Below, in pieces: positions 33,205 through 42,755 of a DNA stretch of 46,896 nt. Below the pieces are notes generated by a model that was not told the DNA's origin, did not search any database, and was given only the letters and a program-made list of their open reading frames with translations. This DNA comes from an uncultured Prevotellaceae bacterium (GTDB taxonomy: Bacteria; Bacteroidota; Bacteroidia; Bacteroidales; Bacteroidaceae): the NCBI GenBank assembly GCA_947303855.1, contig CAMYZO010000014.1:1-46896 (forward strand), in the 5' to 3' direction. Position numbers and translations under genes: made by a program. The stretch's first letter is position 1, and each line of letters starts with the position of its first letter.

Positions 33205-36200
33205 ATGAACATACGAAAGCCATTGTGTCTTGTTTGGGCATGGTGTCTGGCGCTCTCCGTTGAGGCAAAAGATATCTACGTTTCCACGTCGTTTCATGAG
33301 CCTGCCACCGAGGGCTTGCGGTTTATATACAGCCATGACGGCATAAAATGGGACTCCATACAGGGTATTTTCCTGCGCCCTGAGGTAGGTAAACAAAAGG
33401 TGATGCGCGACCCATCCATTGTCAAGGGACCTGACGGCGTGTTCCACTTGGTGTGGACCAGTTCATGGCGCGGCGACCGGGGGTTTGGCTATTCATCGTC
33501 GAAAGACCTCATCCATTGGACGCCACAGCAGTTTGTCAGCACCGGCATGGACACGACCACGGTGAACACGTGGGCACCGGAGCTGTTTTACGACGACGTG
33601 AAGCGGCAGTTCCTGATAGTGTGGGCCTCGTGTGTGCCCGGACGGTTCCCCGACGGACAGGAAGACCACAAGAACAACCACCGTCTCTACTACATGACGA
33701 CCAAGGACTTCCGCCGCTTTTCCAAGACACAGCTGTTCTACGAACCGGGCTTCTCGGCCATTGATGCCACGCTGGTGAAACGCGGCAGGCAGGACTACGT
33801 GATGGTGGTGAAGGACAACACGCGCCCCATGCGCAACATCAAGGTGGCGTTTGCAAGGTCGCCCTACGGTCCGTGGAGCAAGGCATCGGAGCCGTTTACG
33901 GAGAGCTTCACCGAGGGGCCGAGCACGGCGAAGGTGGGCGACTGGTGGTACATCTACTACGACTCGTACCAGCACAGAATCTATGGTGCTCACCGTACCA
34001 AGGACTTCAAGACCTTCCAGAATCAGACGGGAACCGTCAGCTTCCCCACAGGCCATAAGCACGGCACCGTGTTCATGGCTGACGAAAAGCTGGTGGAGGG
34101 ACTCATCAAATACAACCGCGACGTGGTGCATTACAGCGGCACGACCATTGCCCGTCCTGAACGCCACGATGGCGGCCTGAAGCCAGTGGTTGGTGTTCAC
34201 AGCATCCAAACCATGCGGGGCAAAAAACCGTGGACCTACAACCACCAGCCGATGATGGCCTATTGGAACGGCAAGTTCTACATGCACTACTTGACAGACC
34301 CCCGCCATGAGCACGAGGCACCGGGCAAGACGATGCTCCAGACGTCGGAAGACGGCTATACGTGGACAACGCCAGTGGAACTTTTCCCGGAATATCCCGT
34401 ACCTGAAGGCTGGGTGAAAGAAGGAAAAGATTTTCCGGCAGCCCATAACCTCAAGGCTGTGATGCACCAGCGGGTGGGATGGTATGTCAGCGGCGCTGCG
34501 CGCCTAATGAATAATGAAGAAAGAAAAAAGAATGGTGAAAAGCTTTTGGCCACGGGCAACTACGGTATCTGCCTGACGATGAAGGACGACCCCAACGACG
34601 GCAACGGCATAGGGCGCGTGGTCAGAGAGGTGAGGAAGGACGGCAGTCTGGGTCCCATCTATTTTGTCTACTACAACCACGGTTTCTCGGAGAAGAACAC
34701 CCTCTATCCTTATTATAAGCGGTCGAAGGACAAGGCTTTTGTGGCAGCCGTCGACGCGATGGTGGCCGACCCCATGCAGCGTATGCAGTGGGTGGAGGAG
34801 GCCGACCGTGGCGACAAGCTGCTGCCGCTGCAAAAGCCCTACAAGGCTTTCTCGGGCTATACCCTACCCGACGGCCGGAAGGTGGCGCTGTGGAAGCATG
34901 CCGTGACAAGCCTGTCGGCCGATGGCGGCAATACCTGGAAGCTGGTCAATGTTGACGGCAAGCTGGGATGCGATCGCGCACCAGGCTTCGTCAACTCGAA
35001 TGCGAAAATCTGGGGACAACGCCTGACGGACGGCACCTATGCCACCGTCTATAACCCTGCGGAATACCGCTGGCCGCTGGCCGTCAGCCTGTCTGCCGAC
35101 GGCCTTGACTATACCACCTTGAACCTCGTCAACGGCGAGGTAACACCCCTCAGGCACGGCGGACAATACAAGAGTTACGGCCCGCAATACGTCCGCGGCA
35201 TCCAGGAGGGCAACGGCACACCTAAGGACGGCGACCTCTGGGTGACCTATTCTAATAATAAGGAAGACCTGTGGGTGAGCCGCATCCCCGTGCCGGTGTG
35301 CCAGCACGCCACCACCCACGCCAACTGCACAGGGGGACAGTCCCCGTGCACAGGGGGACAGTCCCCGTGTGCATTAAGTGAGCTGACAGACTGGAACCTG
35401 TATATACCGCTGCTATGCCCCATCGGACTGAAGGACGGTGTCATGAAACTCTCCGATAGCGACCCCTACGACTATGCAAAGGCAGAGCGCATGATACCCG
35501 CCACGAAGGAACTGGAGGTAGAGTTTGACCTGAGCGCTGCCCAGACAACGCACGGCGAACTGGACATTGAGTTTGTAGACGACGCCGGTAACGTCTGCTC
35601 ACGCATCGTGGTAGACTCCACGGGGGCCATACGGGTGAAGGGCGGCGCACGCTTTGGTACCATACTGAAGAAATACGAGAAGGGCACCACCTATCATATC
35701 AAGGCCGTGCTGTCCTGCTCGCTGCACCGGGCCGTCTACTACCTGAACGGCAAAAAGGCCTGTGTCAGGCAGTTTGACACGCCCGTGGAAAGCATCTCAC
35801 GACTGGTGTTCCGCACAGGGATGCTCTTCGACAAGCCCGATATGAACACCCCCGCCGACCAGGACTTCGACATGCCCCGTGCCGACGAACGTGACCCCGT
35901 GGCCAGCTTTGCCATCTCGAAGGTGGTGAGCAGACCGTCAGAGACGGAGGGTGTGAGTGCCGTGCTCAGATACGACGACTTTGCCCACTATGCCAAGCGC
36001 TTCAACACGATGGAGGACGAGAACATCGTGACCACCATTCCCAACGCGGCCTCGTCGGAGTGGATGCGCCGGAACGTGCCCCTCTTCGACTGTCCGCAGG
36101 AGAATTTCCGCGAGATGTACTACTACCGCTGGTGGACGCTGCGCAAGCATATCAAACGGACACCCGTTGGCTATGGCATGACGGAGTTCCTCGTTGACCG

Positions 36201-37464
36201 CTCATACGCCGACCGCTACAACCTGATAGCCTGTGCCATAGGCCACCACATCATGGAGAGCCGCTGGCTGCGCGACACCACCTACCTGCACCAGATACTG
36301 CGCACCTGGTACTACGGCAACGACGGACAGGCGATGGCGAAGATGAACAAGTTCTCGTCGTGGAACCCCGCTGCCGTCTACGAGATGTGGAAGGTGCAGG
36401 GCGACACCGCCTTCATGTTCGCGCTGAAGCCACGCCTGGAAGAGGAGTATGCCCGCTGGGAGCGCACCAACCGTCTGCCCTCGGGCCTCTACTGGCAGGG
36501 CGACGTGCAGGACGGCATGGAGGAGAGCATCAGCGGCGGCAGGAAGAAGCAGTATGCACGCCCAACCATCAACAGTTATATGTTCGGCAACGCGAAAGCC
36601 CTGGCAGCCATGAGCCGCTTGACGGGTGAGACAGCCAAGGCAACACAGTATGAGCAGAAGGCCGACTCGCTGCGGCGGCTCATAGAGACCAGGCTGTGGA
36701 ACAGCAACCACCAGTTCTTTGAGACCCTCCGCGGCGACTCTTCGGCGAACGTGCGCGAAGCCATAGGCTATATTCCCTGGTACTTCAACCTGCCGGCAAC
36801 TGGCTCAAAGTATGAGGTTGCCTGGCAGCAGCTGACTGACGAGGAGGGCTTCGCGGCACCCTACGGACTGACGACGGCAGAGCGCCGCCATCCGCAGTTC
36901 CGCAGCCACGGCGTGGGCAGGTGTGAGTGGGACGGCGCCGTCTGGCCCTTCGCCACCTCGCAGACGCTTACTGCGCTGGCTAATTGGGTGGCCCATAGGG
37001 CCTATGAGGCCCATGAGGCCCATGATTCTTATGGGGCCCATTGGCCCCATAAGCCCCATGAGGTTTTCTTCCGCCAGATGCAGCTCTACGTGGAGAGCCA
37101 GCACCACCGCGGGCGACCCTACATCGGCGAGTACCTCGACGAGAAGAACGGTGCCTGGCTCATGGGCGACCGTGAGCGCAGCCGCTACTATAACCACTCT
37201 ACCTTCAACGACCTGGTGATAACGGGCATCTGCGGTCTGCGTCCGCAGGCTGACGGCAGCATCGTGGTGACCCCCCTGGTGCCGCAAGACCAATGGAACT
37301 ACTTCTGTCTGGACGGCATCAGCTACAGAGGACACATGCTTACCATCATCTGGGACCGTGACGGACAGCACTATCACCAGGGCACAGGACTGACACTGAT
37401 GGTTGACGGCAAGACTGTTGCAAACAGAAAGGATTTAGGATTACTGAAATTACGGGAACTTTAA
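33205..37464 (+). CDS. Bifunctional RG-II enzyme, GH143-GH142-like (DHA hydrolase and beta-L-arabinofuranosidase)
   Basis: 1419 residues with signal peptide MNIRKPLCLVWAWCLALSVEA. Modules: residues about 25-325, a GH43-like five-bladed propeller with MRDPSIVKGPDGVFHLVW and TVNTWAPELFYDD; about 330-700, a second propeller of sialidase type (YNHQPMMAYWNGKFYMHYL, LSADGGNTWKLV); about 720-905, a beta-sandwich with KELEVEFDLSAAQ; about 910-1419, an (alpha/alpha)6 barrel with WNPAAVYEMWKVQGD, GRCEWDGAVWPFATSQTL and HSTFNDLVITGICGL. This order and length match BT1020 of B. thetaiotaomicron as I recall it, which removes the Araf-DHA chain of RG-II. The gene contains a doubled palindrome (35326-35367) and an inverted-repeat tract (36990-37062). 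The TTG start at 33184 was rejected. Confidence 0.78.
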   Translation: MNIRKPLCLVWAWCLALSVEAKDIYVSTSFHEPATEGLRFIYSHDGIKWDSIQGIFLRPEVGKQKVMRDPSIVKGPDGVFHLVWTSSWRGDRGFGYSSSKDLIHWTPQQFVSTGMDTTTVNTWAPELFYDDVKRQFLIVWASCVPGRFPDGQEDHKNNHRLYYMTTKDFRRFSKTQLFYEPGFSAIDATLVKRGRQDYVMVVKDNTRPMRNIKVAFARSPYGPWSKASEPFTESFTEGPSTAKVGDWWYIYYDSYQHRIYGAHRTKDFKTFQNQTGTVSFPTGHKHGTVFMADEKLVEGLIKYNRDVVHYSGTTIARPERHDGGLKPVVGVHSIQTMRGKKPWTYNHQPMMAYWNGKFYMHYLTDPRHEHEAPGKTMLQTSEDGYTWTTPVELFPEYPVPEGWVKEGKDFPAAHNLKAVMHQRVGWYVSGAARLMNNEERKKNGEKLLATGNYGICLTMKDDPNDGNGIGRVVREVRKDGSLGPIYFVYYNHGFSEKNTLYPYYKRSKDKAFVAAVDAMVADPMQRMQWVEEADRGDKLLPLQKPYKAFSGYTLPDGRKVALWKHAVTSLSADGGNTWKLVNVDGKLGCDRAPGFVNSNAKIWGQRLTDGTYATVYNPAEYRWPLAVSLSADGLDYTTLNLVNGEVTPLRHGGQYKSYGPQYVRGIQEGNGTPKDGDLWVTYSNNKEDLWVSRIPVPVCQHATTHANCTGGQSPCTGGQSPCALSELTDWNLYIPLLCPIGLKDGVMKLSDSDPYDYAKAERMIPATKELEVEFDLSAAQTTHGELDIEFVDDAGNVCSRIVVDSTGAIRVKGGARFGTILKKYEKGTTYHIKAVLSCSLHRAVYYLNGKKACVRQFDTPVESISRLVFRTGMLFDKPDMNTPADQDFDMPRADERDPVASFAISKVVSRPSETEGVSAVLRYDDFAHYAKRFNTMEDENIVTTIPNAASSEWMRRNVPLFDCPQENFREMYYYRWWTLRKHIKRTPVGYGMTEFLVDRSYADRYNLIACAIGHHIMESRWLRDTTYLHQILRTWYYGNDGQAMAKMNKFSSWNPAAVYEMWKVQGDTAFMFALKPRLEEEYARWERTNRLPSGLYWQGDVQDGMEESISGGRKKQYARPTINSYMFGNAKALAAMSRLTGETAKATQYEQKADSLRRLIETRLWNSNHQFFETLRGDSSANVREAIGYIPWYFNLPATGSKYEVAWQQLTDEEGFAAPYGLTTAERRHPQFRSHGVGRCEWDGAVWPFATSQTLTALANWVAHRAYEAHEAHDSYGAHWPHKPHEVFFRQMQLYVESQHHRGRPYIGEYLDEKNGAWLMGDRERSRYYNHSTFNDLVITGICGLRPQADGSIVVTPLVPQDQWNYFCLDGISYRGHMLTIIWDRDGQHYHQGTGLTLMVDGKTVANRKDLGLLKLREL
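35326..35367 (+). repeat. Tandem 21-nt palindrome, two identical units, in frame
   Basis: Each unit reads TGCACAGGGGGAC then AGTCCCCG; GGGGAC and GTCCCC pair around one A. The two units (35326-35346 and 35347-35367) are identical and encode CTGGQSP twice. They lie at the junction between propeller and beta-sandwich, near residue 708. Confidence 0.9.
36990..37062 (+). repeat. Inverted-repeat tract with GGCCCAT units inside the GH142-like domain
   Basis: Contains repeated GAGGCCCATGA and an 11-bp perfect stem, CTTATGGGGCC (37028-37038) with GGCCCCATAAG (37043-37053). It is read through as AHRAYEAHEAHDSYGAHW and PHKPHE, a His/Ala/Glu-rich insert between the conserved QTLTALANW and FFRQMQLYVESQ. 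Confidence 0.85.
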
Positions 37465-37491
37465 CGGGAACGGTAACGAAAAAAACGAAAT

Positions 37492-38787
37492 ATGACAATG
37501 AAAAGAATTTGGTTTGCCTTGCCACTATTGTTTAGCATAAGCACGCAGGCTCAAACCTATGAGACACAATACCGGCGGCCGGTGAATGATGTGATGAGGG
37601 ATGTCGCTAAACGGTTTGACGTGAAGTTCAAGTTCGACAAGAATGTCGATACCGCTGGCGTCACGCTACCATACGCCGACTTCCGTGTACGCCCCTATTC
37701 GCTGGAGCAGACGCTTGACAACATCTGTAAGCACTTCGACTGGAACTGGTGGAAACAGAGCGGTAACGTCTATAAGATTAAAGTCTACGAGTACCCCCGC
37801 CGCCATGAGGACGAGGGACGGCAGATGCTCGACTACCTCGCGTCGCTATATAGTAACAAGGAGCAATGGGAGGCACGTCGCGACACCCTGCGCCGCGAGG
37901 TGCGCCAACGTCTGCAGATCGACGCGTTCCTCGATTCGTGTACTATGAAGCCCCTGCTGTCGAAAGTCCGCAAGCACAACGGCTATACCACACAGAACAT
38001 CTGCATTGAGCTGGTGCCGGGACAGCACCTGTTTGGCACCATATACAGCCCCCTCCAGAAGGGGAAGGCCCGCCCCCTCATCATCTGTCCCGACGGCCAC
38101 TGGCCCTCACGTTATCGCGACGACGAGCAGCTGCGCCTCGCCACACTGGCACGGATGGGTGCCGTATGCGTCGACTTCGACCTCTATGGCTACAGCCAGT
38201 CGGCAGCAGAGGTGGGCAGTCATCATTCGTCCCGCGCACACATCTTCCAGGCAGCCTGCGGCATGGTACTGCTTGACTACATGCTGAAGAACCGCAAGGA
38301 CATAGACCCCCAGCGCGTTGCCGTCAACGGCGGCAGCGGCGGTGGCACCCATACCGTACTGCTGACGCTGCTCGACGACCGTATCACGGCCTCGGCACCG
38401 GTGGTACACGTGGCCTCACACTTCGACGGCGGCTGTCCCTGCGAGAGTGGCATGCCCATACAACTGGCTGGCGGCGGCACCTGCGAGGCAGAGCTGGCTG
38501 CCATCATTGCTCCCAAGCCCCTTCTGCTGGTGAGCGACGGCGGCGACTGGACGTCGACGACGCCTGAGCTGGAGTATCCGTTCATTCAGCGCATCTTCGA
38601 CTTCTATGGTGCCAAGGAGAATGTCCGCAACGTCCACCTGCCTGACGAGCGCCACGACTTCGGTCCCAACAAGCGCCAGGCCGTCTACGACTTCTTTGCC
38701 GATGTCTTCGGGCTTGACAGGACGATGATTGACGAGAGCAAGGTGACCATTGAACCCAAGGAAATGATGCAAACAAAACTGCCATAG
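37492..38787 (+). CDS. Pectin methylesterase-like alpha/beta hydrolase (CE19 type) with N-terminal STN-like domain
   Basis: 431 residues. Signal peptide MTMKRIWFALPLLFSISTQAQ. Residues about 25-100 (RRPVNDVMRDVAKRFDVKF, then PYSLEQTLDNICKHF) have the pattern of an STN (secretin/TonB short N-terminal) domain. The esterase follows from about 115, with catalytic Ser282 in NGGSGGGTH, Asp in LLVSDGGDW and His388 in DERHDFGP. BT1017 (CE19) in the B. thetaiotaomicron RG-II locus is a serine hydrolase of this kind acting on methylated galacturonate. The substrate is inferred from context. Acetylesterase activity is an alternative. Three bases separate it from the GH95 gene. Confidence 0.75.
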   Translation: MTMKRIWFALPLLFSISTQAQTYETQYRRPVNDVMRDVAKRFDVKFKFDKNVDTAGVTLPYADFRVRPYSLEQTLDNICKHFDWNWWKQSGNVYKIKVYEYPRRHEDEGRQMLDYLASLYSNKEQWEARRDTLRREVRQRLQIDAFLDSCTMKPLLSKVRKHNGYTTQNICIELVPGQHLFGTIYSPLQKGKARPLIICPDGHWPSRYRDDEQLRLATLARMGAVCVDFDLYGYSQSAAEVGSHHSSRAHIFQAACGMVLLDYMLKNRKDIDPQRVAVNGGSGGGTHTVLLTLLDDRITASAPVVHVASHFDGGCPCESGMPIQLAGGGTCEAELAAIIAPKPLLLVSDGGDWTSTTPELEYPFIQRIFDFYGAKENVRNVHLPDERHDFGPNKRQAVYDFFADVFGLDRTMIDESKVTIEPKEMMQTKLP

Positions 38788-38790
38788 ACC

Positions 38791-41286
38791 ATGAAGAAAA
38801 TCATTGTTTTTACCGTCCTGTTCTGTGTCCAGACGCTCGCTGCCCAAGACCACCGCCTCTGGTACGACAAGCCTGCCATGACGTGGACACAGGCGCTGCC
38901 CGTGGGCAACGGCGTCATCGGCGGCATGGTGTTCGGCACCCCTGCCGTAGAACATATCCAGCTGAACGAGGAGACCATCTGGGCAGGACAGCCTAACCAG
39001 GTGCTGCACCCCGAGGCCAAGACCTACCTGCCCCAGGTGCGGCAGCTTATCTTCGAGGGTAAGTACAAGGAGGCGCAGGATCTGGCCAACGCCAAGGTGA
39101 TGCCCATGGGGGCTGATCAGAACAGGGGCATGCCCTATCAGCCCTTCGGCGACCTGTATATCGCCATGCCCGGTCATGCTGCCTATACCGACTACGAGCG
39201 CTGGCTCGATATTGACAATGCCCGTACGGTAGTCGCCTACAGCGTCGACGGCGTGCGCTATGAGCGCGAGGTCATCACCCCGCTGGGAGGCCACAACGTC
39301 ATAGCCGTCCGTCTGACCGCCAGCGAGAAAGGCAAGATCACGCTGACGGCCAACATGACGTCGCCACACGAGAATGTGCTCATCAGTACAGACACCACCC
39401 CCTGCCCCATTCCCGCTGACGCGCCTACCCGTAGCCTTTCCCCTGAAGGGGAGGGCACTTGCTGCGCCGTGCTCCACGGTGTGTCGTCGAAGCACGAGAG
39501 CCTGAAGGGCAAGGTGCGCTTCATGGGGCGCATGGCCGTGCAGACCCTGGGTGGCCGCACGTCGTGCAGCAACGGTATCATCAGCGTGACGGGTGCCGAC
39601 GAGGCAACGCTCTATCTCACCATTGGCACCAACGTCAGGAGCTACAACGACATCGGCGGCGACGAGGTGCAGCAGTCCCGGGAACGTCTCAACGGTGCCA
39701 TGAGCCTGGGCTACCAGGCGCTGAAGGCCCTGCATGAGCAGACCTATCACAAATACTACGACAGGGTGAAGTTAGACCTGGGCCCCGACCGTTACAACAA
39801 AATGCCGACAGACAAACGCATTGAATATTTCTCCTCCCCTTTCGGGGGAGGCCGGGAGGGGGCTCCTGAGCGGGCTGACAACCACCTCGTTGCCACCTAC
39901 TTCCAGTTTGGCCGCTACCTGCTTATCTCCTCGTCGCAGCCGGGCAACATCAACCCCGCCAACCTGCAGGGCATCTGGAACGACAAGATGTTCCCCGCCT
40001 GGGACTCGAAATACACCACGAACATCAACCTTGAGATGAACTACTGGCCCTCTGAGGTGTGTAACCTCACGGAGATGAACGAGCCGCTGTTCAAGCTCAT
40101 CCGCGAGGTCAGCATCACAGGCCGTGAGACCGCCCGCGACATGTACGGCGCCGACGGCTGGGTGCTGCACCACAACACCGACCAGTGGCGCATCACCGGT
40201 CCCGTAGACCATGCACAGACGGGCCTATGGCCCATGGGGTCGGCCTGGCTCTGCCGTCATCTGTGGGAGCACTACCTCTTCACGGGCGACAAGGCATTCC
40301 TGCATGAGGCTTTTCCTATCATGCTCGATGCCGCCCGCTTCTACAGTCAGACGTTGGTGAAACATCCCACGAAGGACTATCTCGTCGTCTGTCCGGGAGA
40401 GTCGCCTGAGCATGGCGGCAAAGGCCGCCCCACGCCCCTTGATGCCGGCGTGACGATGGACAACCAGATTGTGACTGAACTCTTTACCAATGTGCTGGAG
40501 GCTGCACGCATTTTGGATTCTTCCTCCCCTGACTTAGGGGGCTTAGCAACTCAATTATCCCAGCTGCCACCCATGCAGATAGGCCGCTGGGGACAGCTGC
40601 AGGAGTGGCTCGACGACCTCGACGATCCCCAAGACAACCACCGCCACTTCTCGCATCTCTACGGACTCTACCCCAGCAACCAGATATCGCCCTTCCGCAC
40701 CCCCGACCTCTGGCAGGCAGCCAAGGCGTCGCTCGAGGCCCGCGGCGATGTGTCTACGGGCTGGAGCATGGGGTGGAAGGTGTGCTCCTGGGCACGTCTG
40801 CTCGATGGCAACCACGCCTACAAGCTCATTCAGGACCAGCTGACGCTCACCGCCGACACCTTCCTCATCTTCGGCACCATGAAGCAGCATGGCGGCACCT
40901 ACCCCAACATGCTCGATGCTCATCCGCCCTTCCAGATTGACGGTAACTTCGGCTGCACGGCAGGCATTGCCGAGATGCTCCTGCAGAGCCACGACGGCTT
41001 CATCTACCTGCTACCGGCCTTGCCCAGGGTCTGGCAGGAAGGCTCAGTAACGGGTCTCAAGGCTCGCGGTGGTTTCGAAGTAGACCTTGCATGGAAGAAC
41101 GGTCAGCTCTCGAAGGCCATCGTCCGCTCTGCCAATGGCGGCACTTGCCGGCTGCGCTCTCTCGTTCCTCTGAAGAGTAAGGGACTGAAAACCGTCAAAG
41201 ACCCTGTTCAGAATCCAAAGCTTAAAAGAACCTGGCTCTACGAGTTACGAACAAAGGCCGGTGGACAATATGAAATCACATTATAA
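38791..41286 (+). CDS. GH95 glycoside hydrolase (alpha-L-galactosidase / alpha-L-fucosidase)
   Basis: 831 residues. Signal peptide [19 protein letters not shown]. The GH95 opening [23 protein letters not shown] with [10 protein letters not shown] is followed by the barrel: [34 protein letters not shown], the likely acid Glu540 in GESPEHGG, and Asp717 in [23 protein letters not shown] carries L-galactose and 2-O-methyl-fucose, and BT1010 of B. thetaiotaomicron (GH95) is described as an alpha-L-galactosidase. Three in-frame palindromic segments (around 39440, 39833 and 40526) insert Ser/Pro/Gly-rich peptides at loops that are normally short. Expected length without them is about 790-800 residues. 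Confidence 0.85.
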   Translation: MKKIIVFTVLFCVQTLAAQDHRLWYDKPAMTWTQALPVGNGVIGGMVFGTPAVEHIQLNEETIWAGQPNQVLHPEAKTYLPQVRQLIFEGKYKEAQDLANAKVMPMGADQNRGMPYQPFGDLYIAMPGHAAYTDYERWLDIDNARTVVAYSVDGVRYEREVITPLGGHNVIAVRLTASEKGKITLTANMTSPHENVLISTDTTPCPIPADAPTRSLSPEGEGTCCAVLHGVSSKHESLKGKVRFMGRMAVQTLGGRTSCSNGIISVTGADEATLYLTIGTNVRSYNDIGGDEVQQSRERLNGAMSLGYQALKALHEQTYHKYYDRVKLDLGPDRYNKMPTDKRIEYFSSPFGGGREGAPERADNHLVATYFQFGRYLLISSSQPGNINPANLQGIWNDKMFPAWDSKYTTNINLEMNYWPSEVCNLTEMNEPLFKLIREVSITGRETARDMYGADGWVLHHNTDQWRITGPVDHAQTGLWPMGSAWLCRHLWEHYLFTGDKAFLHEAFPIMLDAARFYSQTLVKHPTKDYLVVCPGESPEHGGKGRPTPLDAGVTMDNQIVTELFTNVLEAARILDSSSPDLGGLATQLSQLPPMQIGRWGQLQEWLDDLDDPQDNHRHFSHLYGLYPSNQISPFRTPDLWQAAKASLEARGDVSTGWSMGWKVCSWARLLDGNHAYKLIQDQLTLTADTFLIFGTMKQHGGTYPNMLDAHPPFQIDGNFGCTAGIAEMLLQSHDGFIYLLPALPRVWQEGSVTGLKARGGFEVDLAWKNGQLSKAIVRSANGGTCRLRSLVPLKSKGLKTVKDPVQNPKLKRTWLYELRTKAGGQYEITL
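39440..39451 (+). repeat. Short palindrome in GH95 gene (weak member)
   Basis: CCCCT and AGGGG around GA, within a Pro/Ser/Gly-rich loop ([10 protein letters not shown]) of the GH95 N-terminal domain. Confidence 0.5.
39833..39865 (+). repeat. In-frame palindromic insert, family A, in GH95 gene
   Basis: CCTCCCC (39833-39839) and GGGGAGG (39845-39851) with the tail CCGGGAGGGGGCTCC. Read as [13 protein letters not shown] between the conserved RIEYF and [13 protein letters not shown]. Confidence 0.88.
40526..40540 (+). repeat. Short palindrome in GH95 gene (weak member)
   Basis: CCCCT (40526-40530) and AGGGG (40536-40540), read as SSSPDLGG before the conserved [19 protein letters not shown]. 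Confidence 0.55.
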
Positions 41287-41296
41287 CCAAGAGGAT

Positions 41297-42748
41297 ATGA
41301 AAAAAATGATGCTTTTCGCCCTGCTGACGATGGTGACCATCGCCGTAGAGGCAGCCAACAAACAGAAACCGTGGGACAACGGCAGACTGACAGTTTCCGA
41401 CAACCAGCGCTTCCTGATGCACGAGAACGGCACACCCTTCTTCTGGCAGGGAGAGACGGGCTGGCTGCTGCCCGAGCGCTTAGACCGCGCAGAGGCCGAA
41501 TGGTATCTGCAGCGCTGCCGCGAGGAGGGCTACAACGTGGTGCAGATACAGGTCATCGACGGCGTGCCGGCCATCAACATCTACGGACAGCCCAGTCATC
41601 CGCTGCCCACGGCGAAGGCTACGGGCTATGGCTATTGGGACCATCTCGACTACATCGTCGACCTGGCACAGCAGAACGGTATCTACATCGGCATGGTAGC
41701 CATCTGGGGCGGACTGGTGAAGGCCGGCAAGCTCAGCGTCGACGAGGCCAGGAAATACGGCACGTTCCTGGCCAACCGCTATAAGAACAAGCCAAACATC
41801 ATCTGGTTCATGGGCGGCGACATACAGGGCGACATCAAGCCTGAGGTATGGAACGCCCTGGCCACAAGCATCAAAGCCATTGACAAGAACCACCTGATGA
41901 CCTACCACCCCCGGGGACGCTACACCTCGGCCAAGTGGTGGAGCAAGGCAGCGTGGATAGACTTCCACACCTTCCAGAGCGGACACCGTAAGTACGGACA
42001 GCGCATGGGCAACGCAGACTACCCCATACCCGACAACACCGAGGAGGACAACTGGATGTACGTCGACTCTACATGGGCCTACAAACCCATCAGGCCGGTG
42101 CTCGACGCCGAACCCTCCTACGAGGACATCCCCATGGGTCTGCACGACAAGAACGAGCCCCGCTGGAAGGCCTGCGACGTGCGCCGCTATGCCTACTGGA
42201 GCGTTTTTGCCGGCAGCTGCGGCCACACCTACGGCCATAACGCCATCATGCAGATGCTGAAGCCGGGCTACCCGACGAGCTACGGCGACGCCGGCGACGT
42301 GAAGACCTGGTACCAGGGCCTCAACGACCCGGGCTTCCAGCAGGTGAAGTTCCTCAGCCAGCTCATCCTGTCGCTGCCCTACTTCGACCGCATACCCGAC
42401 CAGAGCATCATCGTGGAGAACGGCAAGCAGTACGACCGCCTGATAGCCACCCGTGGCAACGACTACCTGCTGGTCTACAACTACACCAGCCGCAACATGA
42501 AAATCGACCTCACGAAGATTGCCGGCGACAGGAAGAACGTGTGGTGGATGAATGCCGGCACGGGCAACCTGCGCTATCTGGGCGAATACGAGTCGAAGGT
42601 GCTCACCTTCCGCCCCCATAAGAACGGCTTCGGCGTTGAGGACGGCGTGCTCATTGCCATCGATGCCAAGAAAGACTATCTCAAGAAAGACCAAGTGAAG
42701 ATTGCCGACCGCACATTAGCCGGGAAGGCACGCGACCTGAACGAATAG
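41297..42748 (+). CDS. GH140 apiosidase (RG-II)
   Basis: 483 residues from the ATG at 41297, ten bases after the GH95 stop. The signal peptide MKKMMLFALLTMVTIAVEA leads into a (beta/alpha)8 domain of the DUF4038/GH140 type: WQGETGWLLPERLDRAEAEWY, NIIWFMGGDIQGD and VLDAEPSYEDIPMG. The probable acid/base is Asp175 in GGDIQ and the nucleophile Glu272 in DAEPSYE; their spacing of 97 equals that of Asp187 and Glu284 in BT1012 as I recall. The last ~90 residues form a small beta-sandwich with WWMNAGTGNLRYLG. The enzyme would release the side chains of RG-II linked through apiose. The ORF extends upstream to 41261 but overlaps GH95. Confidence 0.88.
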   Translation: MKKMMLFALLTMVTIAVEAANKQKPWDNGRLTVSDNQRFLMHENGTPFFWQGETGWLLPERLDRAEAEWYLQRCREEGYNVVQIQVIDGVPAINIYGQPSHPLPTAKATGYGYWDHLDYIVDLAQQNGIYIGMVAIWGGLVKAGKLSVDEARKYGTFLANRYKNKPNIIWFMGGDIQGDIKPEVWNALATSIKAIDKNHLMTYHPRGRYTSAKWWSKAAWIDFHTFQSGHRKYGQRMGNADYPIPDNTEEDNWMYVDSTWAYKPIRPVLDAEPSYEDIPMGLHDKNEPRWKACDVRRYAYWSVFAGSCGHTYGHNAIMQMLKPGYPTSYGDAGDVKTWYQGLNDPGFQQVKFLSQLILSLPYFDRIPDQSIIVENGKQYDRLIATRGNDYLLVYNYTSRNMKIDLTKIAGDRKNVWWMNAGTGNLRYLGEYESKVLTFRPHKNGFGVEDGVLIAIDAKKDYLKKDQVKIADRTLAGKARDLNE

Positions 42749-42755
42749 AAACCCC

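Noticed and set aside
38047..38080. CCCCTCC and AAGGGG in the CE19-like gene
   Set aside because: Resembles the palindromic inserts, but the residues SPLQKGKARPLIICPDGH fit normal esterase sequence, so no insertion is evident.
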